Assembly (NCBI GenBank): GCA_001910725.1 | Contig: MJGA01000022.1 | Location: 1 to 64,000, forward strand | DNA: 64,000 nucleotides | Origin: Phanerodontia chrysosporium | Taxonomy: Eukaryota > Basidiomycota > Agaricomycetes > Polyporales > Phanerochaetaceae | Reading direction: 5' to 3' | Shown: in pieces, positions 20,886-32,580 of the stretch | Layout: the number at the start of each line of letters is the position of its first letter | How positions within the stretch are numbered: the first letter of the stretch is position 1 | Position numbers and translations under genes: made by a program | Notes under the pieces: model-generated | What the model saw: only the letters and a program-made list of their open reading frames with translations | What the model was told of the DNA's origin: nothing | The model's database searches: none

Positions 20886-21692
20886 AATTCCAGGTCAAGA
20901 ATCTGAAGGAGGGGTTGAGCTGACAGCGCCGCGGTCACGGCGGCCAATCGAAACCCCGCTCGTCCTCATGTCGTTGGCCTGCGGTTCCATGCAAGCTTGT
21001 CAAAGATCTTGCGCGCCTCAGGTAAGCCCCGCGCAACATTATTTGGTCCAAGGAAAAGGCCATGGGAGGCGTCCTGCCCATGCAGCAAATTGTTCCGGGC
21101 GGCACCTCCCGCTGTGAGAATTGACGAGCCTGAGGACCTGAAGAGTAGATATGCGTGCAGGGTGGAGTGTTGCGTGTCTCTCACCTCTGCCATACACTCG
21201 TATCGCAGCACCCAAGCCCATGAGCCTTGTCACGGACAATTCCAAATGGCATGCAACGGCAGGGCGACAATTGGCTCGGGGCGCGTCTCCTGACACCTAG
21301 GTTCGTGATCGCGAGTGCCATTCTGCGACAATTCCATAAAGCTGAGAGGTTCACGGGCCAGAAGGGGCAGTCTCGTGCGGGGCGATGCACGCTGTCGCCG
21401 TCGAATTGCCCTCGCTGCGATTCGCGGGAAGGCGGGGACGGACGGCGGCACGTGACCTCGCACGTCAGCAGCGGGCAAAGCTCGCGCAATCGGCCTCGCC
21501 TGCGGTTTGCAAACCGATGGCGAACGACTGGTGCAAAAATGCGGTATGTAGCCCCGCTGCTGCCAAGGGGGGCCCGTTGCGCAGAGAGCTGTGCGCCGCG
21601 CACGCTGCTCAGACGAGGACCACCACGACCCCGCTGCGACGAGCGAGTCCACCGCACACCATCGCACACCAAAGACGACAACACACTCCACG
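20886..21692. other. Intergenic, upstream of an F-box gene
   Basis: About 800 bp. A CCAAT box motif sits near 20942 (GGCCAATCG). Long open frames run through the GC-rich right part on both strands, but they are composition effects that continue into the F-box gene. No separate gene is supported. Confidence 0.4.
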
Positions 21693-22616
21693 ATGGACAC
21701 ACTCCCTCTCGAGCTGCACGCCCAGATATTCGAGTATGCGTGCACGGACGACGGCAGCACCGCGCGCGCACTCGCCCTCGTCTCGCGCTACGTCCGCGCA
21801 GCCGCCGCGCCCTACCGCTACCAGTCGCTCTCCGTCGCGGGGCCCACGGCCCTCGCAGGGCTCGTGCACACGCTCGAGGGCCTCCCGGCGCACCGCCGCC
21901 GCGTGCAGCGCCTCTTCCTCTCCGACAGCACCCACACACAGGCGCACGCGAAGCCCGCGCCCGCCGACGACGCCGCGCTCGCCGCGCACGACGCCACGCT
22001 GCGCGCGGGCGCACGGCTGCTCGCGCTCGCCGCGCCGACGCTCGAGTGCCTCGCGCTGCTCGCCGCGGGGCCGTACACGGGCGCGGCGCTGCTCGGGCAC
22101 GCGCTCGCGCTGCGCCTCCCGCGCCTGCGCGCGCTCGCGCTACACGGCCTCTACCCGCTCCCGCACGCGCCGCACGCGACACCGCGCCTCGAGCGCCTGC
22201 GTCTCTCGGGCCACCGCAGCCCCGCGGGGCTCGTGCAGCTCGGGGGGCTCGCCGCCGCCGCGCCCGCGCTGCACAGCCTGCACGTCGCGGGCCTCGTCGC
22301 CGCCGCAGGCTTCGCGGAGGAGCTCGAGGGCGCGCTCGGCCTCCGCGAGCCCGCGGATCCGTTCGCACGCGCCCGGCAGCAGCCCGGTGCGGGTCTCCCA
22401 GGGTCCCTCCGCGAGCTCACCCTGAGCGCGGGAGCCCCGCCGCAGGGCACACGCCGCCACGCCCCTGCGCTCGCCCGGCACGAGAAAATGCGCGAGCGGC
22501 TCGAGGCCGTCGCAGAGTACACGAAGAAGAACGGGGCGGTGAGGGTCGTCGTGGCAGATGACGAGCCGGGAGAGGACGTGTACGAGGCGCTGAAGAGCTT
22601 TGTGCGGGACTGGTGA
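21693..22616 (+). CDS. F-box-like protein, single exon
   Basis: A 307-residue intronless ORF. The start MDTLPLELHAQIFEYA followed by ALALVSRYVRAAAAPYRYQS is the typical F-box opening (LPxEL..IF......L..VS) of agaricomycete F-box proteins, which recruit substrates to SCF ubiquitin ligases. The middle is Ala/Leu-rich with leucine-rich-repeat-like steps (LECLALLAA, LPRLRALALHGL, LERLRLSGH, LHSLHVAGL). It is very GC-rich, which opens long shadow frames on both strands. The chosen frame is the one with the F-box and regular LRR-like spacing. Target unknown. Confidence 0.75.
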   Translation: MDTLPLELHAQIFEYACTDDGSTARALALVSRYVRAAAAPYRYQSLSVAGPTALAGLVHTLEGLPAHRRRVQRLFLSDSTHTQAHAKPAPADDAALAAHDATLRAGARLLALAAPTLECLALLAAGPYTGAALLGHALALRLPRLRALALHGLYPLPHAPHATPRLERLRLSGHRSPAGLVQLGGLAAAAPALHSLHVAGLVAAAGFAEELEGALGLREPADPFARARQQPGAGLPGSLRELTLSAGAPPQGTRRHAPALARHEKMRERLEAVAEYTKKNGAVRVVVADDEPGEDVYEALKSFVRDW

Positions 22617-23095
22617 GACGTGCCAGGGTGGTAAAACCGAGACATTTATCTCGCTGCACTTGTGTATTGGAGGATACCCTAATGTTTGTAATGCTGGATG
22701 CTCGTAGCTCTTCTATCTTGTGTTGTGAAGCCCGCGAGATATTCGTACTAGACGCCACAATGCCGGCGCCTGAGAATGCCCCGGTAGACGCCTTTCGCAC
22801 TCGCCATTGGAACATGTAGACAGATGGTCGCACTGAGTTGCTTGCGAAACCTGTCTATCTCTCGACGACATCTACGCTCGCAACATGCTGGGTATTCAAA
22901 CACAATATCAAGTACTTTCGGTACAGACGGGCGTTTCCTACAAAAGTAACAAAATATCCCCTTCCCAGAACACTCCTGTCGTTCTACACACATACAGTCA
23001 CACTAAAATACGGTCTTTGCATGAAGCAAGTCCGTCCAGTCAAATGTCCAGAAATCGTCCAAAGTCCCTCTTTGAGAAAGAGGCAGAACTTGGCC
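22617..23095. other. Convergent 3' spacer
   Basis: Lies between the stop of the F-box gene (plus strand) and the stop of the ABCC transporter (minus strand). It holds both 3' untranslated regions. No other feature is seen. Confidence 0.45.
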
Positions 23096-26000
23096 TCAGC
23101 GGCGCTGCTTACCGTGCGCAGCCGCATACAGTTGGTCCTTGTCAGCGCTCTGCTCAACCAGGGTGTACAACAAGCCGTCTTTCTTCTGCAGGAGCGCCCG
23201 CGGCGTGTCGAACTCCACCAGCCGACCGGCATCCAGAACCATCTGCGCAGCAATCAGTCGGGAGCCGCACACCGTAGTGCAAAGGGCGACTCACAATCTT
23301 GTCGTAGTCCATGATCGTCTGCAGCCGATGGGCCACCGTGATGACCGTCACGTCGCTCCTCAGCTCGGTCCGCAGAGACTGCTGGATGACGGCGTCGGTG
23401 TTGTAGTCTGCACGGAACGCATCAGCAAACAAGGCACGACATGTCGGCACACGGACGCACCGATGGCAGACGTCGCCTCGTCGAGGATCAGCAGCTTGCT
23501 CTGGCGGACGATCGCCCGCGCGAGCGCGATGATCTGCCGCTGGCCGACCGAGAGGTTCGCACCGCTGCCGGCGATGTTCGTGTCGAGCGTGATGCGGTTC
23601 TCCTCCGAGGTCTCCTGCAGGGAGAAGAGCCCCGCCGAGCGCAGAGCGTCGTTCAGCGTCGCGTCGTCGTACTGGCCAAAGGGATCCAAGTTGTGGCGCA
23701 GGGTGCCGCCCATGAGCTCGGGCTGTCGGCCGGTGGCTTGGTGAGTGGAAGCCATCACGGTCGGTAGGGCGATGCTCACCGTCTGAGGAATGATCGTGAC
23801 ACTGGACCGGAGGGCATCAAGCGTGATGCTGTCCGTGCGGACGCCATCGAACATGACCACTCCTTCGGTGTGGATGCAGCGCAGGAGTGCCAGCGTCAGC
23901 GTCGATTTTCCAGCCCCAGTGCGCCCGACTACATCAGGATCAGTCCCAGTCACTTCTCAGCGATCGAAAGAGAGACACCCACCAACACCGACGCGCTCTC
24001 CGCTCTTCAATTCGAAGCTCAAGTCCTGCAAAATCTTCGGGCCATCAGGTGTGTAGGACGCAGACAGCCGCTCAACATGCAGGTTGCCGCTCGAGGGCCA
24101 GTACGCCGGAGGCTGCATGCCTCCCTTGGGCTCTTGCGGGATATGGATGTACTGCTGCAGGCGTTCCAAGCTGCCAGAAGACCCACGTTAGTTACGTTCG
24201 ACGGCATAACGTGGGGAGCTACCTGTTGGCGTTGACTGGCAGAGCGGTTGATCAGTGTTTCGTATATACACCACTGAAAAATCTCACCTTCCATGACATT
24301 CAACCAGTGGACCAGGTCCATAACCAGCGTGGTGAATGACGCTGCGGGCGTGCGTCAGCTCCGTGCCCGTAGCAGTACGCGACAACAGATCTCACTGGTC
24401 AGCACGAGAATGAATCCGACGGTCGACGGGTCAACGGCGGCGACATAGACAAAGTAGCTAGAAACGGCCGCGGCGAAAATCGCTGAGAGTGTGTCGATCC
24501 TCACAGCAACCCATCTGGCAAAGGCCGGTCAGCTGGACCGCGCGGCATGGTGAACGCAGTCCCAACGCACCGGTTCAGCAGCCAGAACGTCCGCCCCACA
24601 CGCGTGTACTCGTTTACGCGCTTCAGCAGTTGTTCCCTGAACGCAGCCTGTGCGGAATACGCCCTGACAGATACTGTGATGTCCGTTAGTGCCTAACACG
24701 TGCTGCGGCGGGAACGACGGCGCGCACCGAGCCCTTGGATGGCACTCCCGAACATGGCGAGCACCGGGGCCTTGCGGTTCGACATCTCGCGTTTGACGGA
24801 GAGCTGGGCCTTGATATAGACGGTACCGATCCAGACCCCGAAGCCGATGACGGCTATGCAGGGCAGGAGGAACACGGGCGCCCAGGCGACCAGCACGAAG
24901 ACTCGTGATACCAGTACGATGCATATGGACGCTGCACACCCAGCGTTAGACGATGCACACCCAAGCCATGAGCTGCTCCTTACCGACAACATTGATAGAC
25001 CGAGGAACAGCCTCGTCGGCTGTACGAAGTCAGTGATACACCGGAACACGTATAATCGTTGAGAACTCACTGGCTTGAATATCCTGTGTACACCGTGTTA
25101 TGATGCGCGAAGTCGGGGTCACGTCCAACCACCTGATACAGCCGTCAGTCAGTAAGCCGGTTGCGGAAAGCAACTGCATGCACACGCACCGGAACGTGGT
25201 TCCGAAAATCGACAGGACGAGCTTCTCGTGGATCGTTCGCGAAGCCTTGATCCTGCCATTGGCATCGACGAGCGACTGGACAAGCTGGCACATCGTCATC
25301 ATGAGGATGAGAAGGCAGTAGACGGCAAGATAGCTGGAGGCACAGCGTGAGTATCCAGAGATGGTGCGCCTGCAGAAGACCCACTAGACGACGTCGACGT
25401 CCCGCGGAGACGTGACCGCGTACTGCGCGGCCCACCAGCCAAGCCACCATTTTGACAGGATGTTCAGCGCGTTCGCGGACCCCTCCGTGCTGGTATAAGC
25501 GAGCCAGTAGATGACGCCTCCCATGGCGCTCAGGTACAGCTTGTCTGTCGCACGATCAGCACCAGACGAGGGCAACTGAGCAGACCACGCACATGCACTC
25601 TTCCCTACGCGGCCAAGGGCGATCTCCTCTGGAATGATGAGCTTTCCTTTCTCTGGATTGACCGGCGCCGCCCCTTCAGCGCTGTCTCCGTCGGCATCGA
25701 GCTCCATGGCTTCCGCTTCGTGCTCGACCTCCTTCGCCAGCTCAGGGTCTCTGCCAAGTACGTCGACAGCGGTGCCCTTGCTTCGAACCGAGCCGTCGGC
25801 ATTCAGAGACAGGATGAACTTGGCGAGAGGTGCCGTCAGAGCGATGTTGTGTGTCTGGCTCGTGCATGAGGTTAGAGGTCGGCTGCCGGGCTGGGATTGC
25901 GTACCACGAGGATGATCGTCCGTCCCTTCATGAGGTCGCCCATGAAGCACTCGTTTACTACCCACCGCGCGGTGTGCACGTCCTAGAAGGGTGTCAGCTG

Positions 26001-29000
26001 TAGCTCCGTAGATTGTGTCGGTACGCACAAGAGCAGCCAGCACCTATTAAAAAAAGTCAACTAGGAGCACGCAGGATGAAGCAGCAAAGACGCACATCAT
26101 CGAGAAGAAGGATCTCTGCGGATGAATACACCGCGCGAGCTAACGTAACACGAGCCTGTATGGAATGGTGAGCTCAACGTCTCTCGAGAGCGAAAGTACT
26201 CGCATTTTGGCCACCGCTGCGGATGTTGATGTTGAGACAGCGGCGCAACAGAGTGAAGCTGGCACGCACCTAAGCGTGATTCCTTTCTCTCCGACCTGCG
26301 TCTCATCTCCGGAATCGAACATCGCGAGGTCTTTCGTTAGAGCGCACTGACGAATCACTATAAATAGCATCGTAGTCAGTGTCAAGGCGCTTCGAATAGT
26401 CATTATTGGGCACACCTTTCTTATACCTCTGCTCGTCATAAGGCGAGCCGAACAAAATGTTCTCCTGTGGAATCCCATGTTAGGGGCACTTGGGTTCACG
26501 AGATTCGCTCCCTATGCATACCTTTATCGTGTCACTCAAAACCCAAGACTCTTGTGCTGCATACGCTACACCGTGCTCGCGCGGCAGGTTCGCCCAGGAT
26601 CCCGGACTGAGCGGGATGCGGTGCATTTCACCAAGCAACGCCATGAGTACCGAGGTCTTTCCGCAGCCAGTAGGGCCGATAACCAGGTTGAAGTGGCCGC
26701 GCTTGAACACAACATCGTCCTCGATGTGCAGTCGGAAAGACGGTTGGGATGCCGTGCCTGAGGCGGCGCCGGCGGCCCAGGAGAAATCCGAGCTCCCAAG
26801 GCCGATGTCGTGTTCATGAGCAAGTGGCACAGTCTCAAGGTCATCAGATTTTTCGGTGAAGCTATCCAATAGCTCCGTCTATGAGATGGTGATCAGTGCT
26901 GATTGGTAGCATGAATGCCCATCCGACGACGTACATCCCATAAGAAGTCTCGAAGCCGGTTCATGGAGACATAGGCTACATTACACGTCAGTGCGGATGG
27001 CGCGGTCAAAAGCACCCAGAACGTACAGTTTATCACGGTGGGTAATTGATTAGACACCCAATGGAGTTGGTTTCGCATGGTACCAAACACTGAGTCGTAT
27101 CGTCAGCACGTTTGCGGAGGTCAGCGGTCGCTATACGTACCTCCCATCGTCGAGAAAACAATGGATGCTATTGGACAAACAGGTCAGACATGACAGGGAC
27201 CGTAGGTCGCGGCAGAGCGCACCGTTCAGGCTGCGTTTCATGACCATGGTCTGTGGACGCTGTAAACGCTTAATTCAAAAGACAGCCTCACTAAACTTAC
27301 GTAGACTGCGTATGTAGCAATCATGTGCCACAGGGGAAGCACACGGCTGGGACGCGGATAGCCTGGTTAGCTTGCTCCCGGGAAGGTCATGATCGCTGAA
27401 CTCACTTGATGTTGAAGATCACGAGCGAATACAGGTTGCTCTTCCACACCCACTTAAGCTCTTCGCTCCTTTTCTCAGCAATCTCTTGTTCGGCCCGTTT
27501 CTCCCAGCCGAAGAGCTTGATCATACGGAGGACATTGAGCACTGGATAGGACAGTAGGTCAATATTGGCCGGAGAAAAACAACGCGGAATGCTGCTTACT
27601 CTCCGTCACGAGCTGCACACGACCGTCGGACTGCGAGCAATACCAGTGATTAGGCAACGGTCGACGCGTCGAGTGCACTCCGGCTCACCGCTCGCATTCG
27701 ATCCTTCTGCGCACCACTCATGAAAGCGGCCAGGCGTCCGGGCACAGGCAGCAAGGCAACCATGACAGCGAAGCCCACCAGCGAACTGCCGGCTTTGTCA
27801 GCAAACGCTCCTGCGCATGAGAGCATCTCGATGGCATACCTCCAACCGAGCATCGAGTACAAGAACCAGAGCGACAGTGTCACGTTTAGAGGGACGCCGA
27901 GGACTAGCAGTCAGAGTCAGCCGCTGCGCAATTGAAGACCGGCTGTACAGACGTACATAACCCCAGGAAGTTCCGACCGCCCGTGATGTTGTTCATGTCG
28001 CTGCTGGCAAGGTTCATGATCCTCCCTACTGTGTTTCCTGACGCATTTTGTTTGGTTGCATCCCCCTTGGCGCTCTCAGACTCTGGGGCTTGTTTAGTCT
28101 TGGTTCCGGCATCAGCTTTGTTGCGAAGGCGCAGAGCGTGATCATATATCAGGGTGGTGAGTATCGCCTCGACGCGGATGAGCGAGCGAGTCTGTGTTAT
28201 GCGCGTCAGCCTGAAATGAAACTTCGCGGTCGCGCCCGTTTATAACACGTACCGACGACCAAAGAGACAGCTCGCCGAAAAGTGTCACTGTGATAGGGCC
28301 GAGCGCAACCCACAAGATCCAGACCCAAGGTCGCACGAAGGATCCTTCTTCGCCTCGTTCAAGATACCTAAGAACGGTGGGTCAATTCCAGCTGGAGACG
28401 CTCCAAGAGAGAACCAACTTGAGTAGCTCGTTGATGCCAACGGGACCTGCCAGCCGTGCTAACGCCTAGTTATGACAGCGAATATTTCAGTGGTTATTCC
28501 ACAACACACGGTGAAGCGCGTAAAGCATACCGTAATTATGGTACACAGGGCCTGGTGTACCAGTGGACGGCGAATGATCCTCAGAATAGGCCACAACAAA
28601 CTTCCCTTCTTTGCTCCAGAAAATGGGTCAAGATGCTACGACATACGTTAGTCAGTCCTCTCACAATTGGAAGACTGCGCAAAGCGTACGCGGAAGTGTT
28701 GCTCGATCAGATACTGCGCCTCGTCGTAGTCCGCCAATGGCGGTAGCTGGTCGTAAGACAGGTGTGGGACTCGGTACGCATGCCAGACGAGGGAGTCAAG
28801 GAAGACATAGTAAATCCAGGAGGCAAAGGAGGCTGTTTGTTCCGGGTGAGGCGTTTCTTTCGGATGCTATTACGCGATTCAGGAGATAGCACTTTGGAGG
28901 CCAAAAATGGATCGCACCTCAGGGTAGACCGGGATGTATGGCCATGGTTCGAACAACGGGCCTAGTAAGCCAGCCCACGTCGCCAACGCGACCTTGACCC

Positions 29001-29656
29001 ACAGGACGCGCCCCTCTGCAGCGTCTACTGGGCGCAGGGTGAAGGTCATCAGCGGCCATATGTCGCGGTAGGCATAGTTCGCGAAGATTCCGAGCGCAAA
29101 CAACGTCAAGAACGGTGAAAAAACCTGCGCGGTCCTTGCTGAGACGAGGACGTTCGCGACGGAAAGCGCGGCCGTGAACACCTACGAATGCCGTCCCATG
29201 AGCTCTCGCGGTCCATACGAAACAGTACCGACGCGCTCACCAGTGCCTCTGTCAGGATGATGCTATACGGAACCCATCCGTCGCGATGTGACGTGATGGC
29301 TACCAATGCAAGCAGCGATACGAGCACTGCACAGCGTGCCACCTTGTAGGTCAATATCGCCGGTCCACCCACACGAGATACATGCCGGCGTATTCTGCCC
29401 GCAAGCCCCTTGCTCCCGCGGTCGCTATCAGAGACTAGTCCCGTATCGCGCGAGAGGTAGAGACGCAGGGCAATGACGAGGACCGCGAGCACGATGCCAG
29501 CGTTGACGACCACGAACGGCGCGCAGAAGGAGCTGTAGTAGGTCAAAACTCGTCAGTCAAGATTCTGCGGAAGACGTGAGGAGCCCTGCAGTACCTTTTC
29601 AGCTCGTTCGCTGGCGTCGCAAGCAGTACAGTCTGCCCACTATCGCCTACGTCCAT
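23096..29656 (-). CDS. ABCC (MRP-type) multidrug-resistance transporter, full length
   Basis: Many short exons, starting at ATG 29656 (MDVGDSGQTVLLATPANELK) and ending at the TGA 23098-23096 after YAAAHGKQRR. Layout: an N-terminal membrane region TMD0 (about 29550-28970, with RDIWPLMTFTLRP), TMD1 to about 26950, NBD1 with Walker A GPTGCGKTS (about 26680-26653), a signature LSGGQ split over introns near 26210, and Walker B ILLLDD. Then come a charged linker, TMD2, and NBD2 with Walker A GRTGAGKST, signature LSVGQRQ, Walker B LLILDEATSAI and H-loop VAHR. NBD1 has Asp where NBD2 has the catalytic Glu, the usual ABCC asymmetry. It should export conjugates or drugs across the plasma or vacuolar membrane. 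One intron (26203-26156) has a GC donor. A paralogue starts at 60162. Confidence 0.85.
26204..26216 (-). other. 13-nt microexon coding the NBD1 signature core
   Basis: CGGTGGCCAAAAT on the minus strand, between introns 26269-26217 (GT-AG) and 26203-26156 (GC-AG). Spliced, it gives L-S-G-G-Q-N then ARVTLARAV. The paralogue has a 13-nt exon at the same place (63508-63520). Confidence 0.7.
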
Positions 29657-30100
29657 GCTGTAGAGAACAAAGACTGGTTGAGGCGGACTGGTCTGGCCGA
29701 GCGTGCATTTATATGCCGCCCAAATTGCTATCTAGCAGTCCGAACCAATCAGTTGCACGAGCAGCATGTGGCCACGAAGCCTCGGTAACGGATCCGGTAT
29801 CAGTCGGAGCCACGGTTTGCTCAAAGCCTTCAACGAGGTGCGGGTGAGGAAAACCGTGTGGTTGGTCTCGGCTGGCGCTTTGACGCCTGATCGGATCGGC
29901 GACATGTGCAACTGCAAGGGTTGCGAAGGTTCGATATTCAATATTAATGAAAATGCAGCATGTCTGATAGGGGATAGATATATACGAGTTATCGTGGGGT
30001 TTGTGAAGTTGCATCGAATTAGCGTCTGTGTATCCTGTGGTACTGGATGAGGACGGCGACGACCAAAAAAATTAAATGCAATTGGAAGAGTCAAAATTAA
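29657..30100. other. Upstream region of the ABCC gene
   Basis: About 440 bp holding the transporter promoter (minus strand) and the downstream T-rich region of the tRNA gene. No gene is seen. Confidence 0.45.
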
Positions 30101-30189
30101 TCCCCTGAACCTGGTTCGAACAGGTGACCTTGAGATGAACTCTGTTACCCGATTACAGTCTCACGCTCTTCCAACTGAGCTATCAGGGG
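30101..30189 (-). tRNA. tRNA-Tyr (GTA) with a 16-nt intron
   Basis: Read on the minus strand: acceptor arm CCCCTGA pairs with TCAGGGG, D stem GCTC/GAGC, anticodon stem TGAGA/TCTCA, loop CTGTAA with anticodon GTA, T arm ACCTG-TTCGAAC-CAGGT, discriminator A. A 16-nt intron lies just 3' of the anticodon at the canonical site 37/38 (30152-30137). C1-G72 and discriminator A are typical of eukaryotic tRNA-Tyr. Runs of T follow downstream as RNA polymerase III terminator. Confidence 0.92.
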
Positions 30190-30393
30190 CTCGGTTGACT
30201 TCTTACACTTAACATATATAATAAGCACGGGGTTGTCCGTCAGTTTCATTGACCTTCACCGCAGTCACTTTGCTCTGAACAAGTGAATACTGGCCACCTT
30301 AGCGATGTGAGTCAATTTGCATATGACCGCCACATGTTTTGCTCAACTCATTTATACGTGTCAGCTGCCTGACGTCCAGAGGGTCCACTCGAG

Positions 30394-32235
30394 ATGACTG
30401 GGAGCTATGTCCATCTTACGAGCGAACAACGCGATGCCCTTAAGCAGCAAATTGAACTTCATCGCGGTGAATATCTGAGGCTGACTCGCTTGTTAAACGA
30501 CAGCCGTCCAGTCATGCGTCTGCCCAATGAAGTGCTGGCAAGGACCTTTGTGTTCTGTCAGATGGTATGGCGTCCAACGCGCTGCGTCGACAACCTGACG
30601 GACGAAGGGTACTACCGCGAAGATAATTGTGACGTTCCGCCGCCGGACGGCACCCCTTGCTACCAATGGATGCGGGTTTCTCACGTTTGCCACCGATGGA
30701 GGGAGGTCGCTATACACACACTTGATCTTTGGACAGACATACGGACCCCATCTCCGGAATTCATGACCTTGCTCCTCGACAGATCTCGTCCGAGGCCGTT
30801 ACAGGTGCAGACCGAGGTGAACTTTGACAACGACGCATTGCAAGACCCGTATGCTCTCTGGACGCCATTGCTGTCGACGTCCAGCCGTATCCACTCACTG
30901 AGTCTGGCTGTCGTCGCACGGGACTTGATGATCACTAGCGAGGCCAGCAAAATGTCGCTCCCGAACATTCGAGCTCTCGAACTGAGATCTGCAACGCATC
31001 CGTGGCCTTCTATGCCTCAAATCATACCTCTCGAACTACCTTCCCTGCGAAGTTTGAATACGCTCCTGTTCACGCTCCGCGCCGTCGTGCCCTTGCTGCA
31101 GCCGTCGTTGAGATTTCTGTCCCTTCATCGACTTCATATGGACTCCTCAACAACGTACTCGATGTTACTCGACGCATTGGCTGGTCTTCCAAATCTGAAA
31201 AGGCTCACCATCGAAGACGCTTTCAATACCAATCGCCCCGAGCCCGAGCCTTCATGGCGCACGATTGCCCTCCCACGCCTCCAATCGGTCACCCTCCTGT
31301 CTGATTGGCCCGGCCGAGGGACCTCGCTTTTCCTAGGAAATCTCCACACGCCCCACAGTTGCAGATTCTCTGTCCGCTATTCTGAACAGCTTGATCTCAC
31401 GAATATGATGGACAGCAGGTTCGTCGGCGGCCCCGACTACGAACTGCACAATACAACCTCCTTTGTGTCTCGAAGGCTGTCCGGAGAGACGTGCATCGGA
31501 GGTGCCCCTCCACTTCAGACACTTTTCTTCAACTTAGCTCATTTTGACGCTCGCGAGTGGGCCTCGAGGCCTCAACTTCCTATGCTGATTCCCGAGTTAC
31601 TTGGGTGGAGTTCAGTGCTGAGCGAAGAGGATTTGGCCGGTCTCGCTATCCCAGCCCTCACTCAAGTCCGGCCTCCAAGCTTCCAGTTGCAGTGGCGTGC
31701 CGACCAGAGCGAACTCATAGATATGTTCGTATGTTGGAAGCACGTCCCGTCTTTGTCGTCGGTACGGACATTTGCTATCGAGAACGAGTGGCCTTCGGCT
31801 GAGCTGCTCACATCCTGGGCCCTCGTTCTCGGATTCCGCCATCTCGTCGAGGTCACCACCCTCTACATCTCTGGACGCGTCACCGGCCATGTCTTGCATG
31901 CTCTCCGGCGCAAGTGGCCCGGGGATTTCACCTTGTTCCCCAAGCTGGAGACACTGGTGGTTCGCGGGTTCGATTTCTCGCTTGCGCAAGCCCGCCATGA
32001 GCAGCAAACGCCATTGGAGAATGATTCCGCCGGAGACCATGGTCCCCTTGGATTCCTGTCCTCTGTCCTACGCATGCGCAAGGAAGGCGATCACAATCTG
32101 CGCAGGCTCGTCCTGCTTCAATGTCGCAAGATTCCTGGCAACCTCGATGCCCTCGAGAAATACGTCGAAGAGTTCGAATGGGATGGAGAGCCAGTCAAAT
32201 GGGAAGGGGATGACGACCAAAGTGAAGATGATTAA
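30394..32235 (+). CDS. F-box domain protein, intronless
   Basis: 613 residues, single exon. After a short coiled N terminus (LKQQIELHRGEYLRLTRLL) comes an F-box: VMRLPNEVLARTFVFCQMV ... WMRVSHVCHRWREVAIHTLD, the classical basidiomycete form ending in a W..V...HR.WR..A motif. The rest contains spaced leucine-rich segments (IRALELRS, LRFLSLHRLHM, LKRLTIEDAF, LETLVVRGF) likely to form an LRR-like substrate-binding surface. The C terminus is acidic (GDDDQSEDD). Predicted role: substrate adaptor of an SCF ubiquitin ligase, target unknown. It follows the tRNA by about 200 bp. Confidence 0.85.
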   Translation: MTGSYVHLTSEQRDALKQQIELHRGEYLRLTRLLNDSRPVMRLPNEVLARTFVFCQMVWRPTRCVDNLTDEGYYREDNCDVPPPDGTPCYQWMRVSHVCHRWREVAIHTLDLWTDIRTPSPEFMTLLLDRSRPRPLQVQTEVNFDNDALQDPYALWTPLLSTSSRIHSLSLAVVARDLMITSEASKMSLPNIRALELRSATHPWPSMPQIIPLELPSLRSLNTLLFTLRAVVPLLQPSLRFLSLHRLHMDSSTTYSMLLDALAGLPNLKRLTIEDAFNTNRPEPEPSWRTIALPRLQSVTLLSDWPGRGTSLFLGNLHTPHSCRFSVRYSEQLDLTNMMDSRFVGGPDYELHNTTSFVSRRLSGETCIGGAPPLQTLFFNLAHFDAREWASRPQLPMLIPELLGWSSVLSEEDLAGLAIPALTQVRPPSFQLQWRADQSELIDMFVCWKHVPSLSSVRTFAIENEWPSAELLTSWALVLGFRHLVEVTTLYISGRVTGHVLHALRRKWPGDFTLFPKLETLVVRGFDFSLAQARHEQQTPLENDSAGDHGPLGFLSSVLRMRKEGDHNLRRLVLLQCRKIPGNLDALEKYVEEFEWDGEPVKWEGDDDQSEDD

Positions 32236-32580
32236 TCTATGTTCTGAAGTTCGTGAAAGTAGTCAATGCGGATCCGGGATTCTGTCGTTCTACGATGACG
32301 AGGAGACGTGGAATGACACTGATTTTACACCGTAGATCCTTGATTACATACATCTGTATAAGTACACAGCAGTACAACACGAACAAATGCCAAGATAAAG
32401 AGATACCGAAGTGTAGATCTAGTGTACTGGTGCATGACGGCCGAGAAGACGGCGAAGCATTAGGTAGAGACGGCAGAAGACCAACAAGTAGCCAGTAAAA
32501 TCCAGAAACCGTTCACGTGAGAGAAAGGGTGTTTGCAGGACCGCATGCAGAAGGCGTTACCGGTTCGATGGGACACGAGG
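32236..32580. other. Convergent 3' spacer
   Basis: Between the stop of the F-box gene (32235) and the stop of the minus-strand transcription factor gene (32581). Holds both 3' untranslated regions. Confidence 0.45.

Noticed and set aside
21227..22561. 444-codon plus-strand ORF and several long minus-strand ORFs across the F-box gene
   Set aside because: Arg/Ala/Pro-rich translations caused by very high GC; only the frame with the F-box motif is protein-like.
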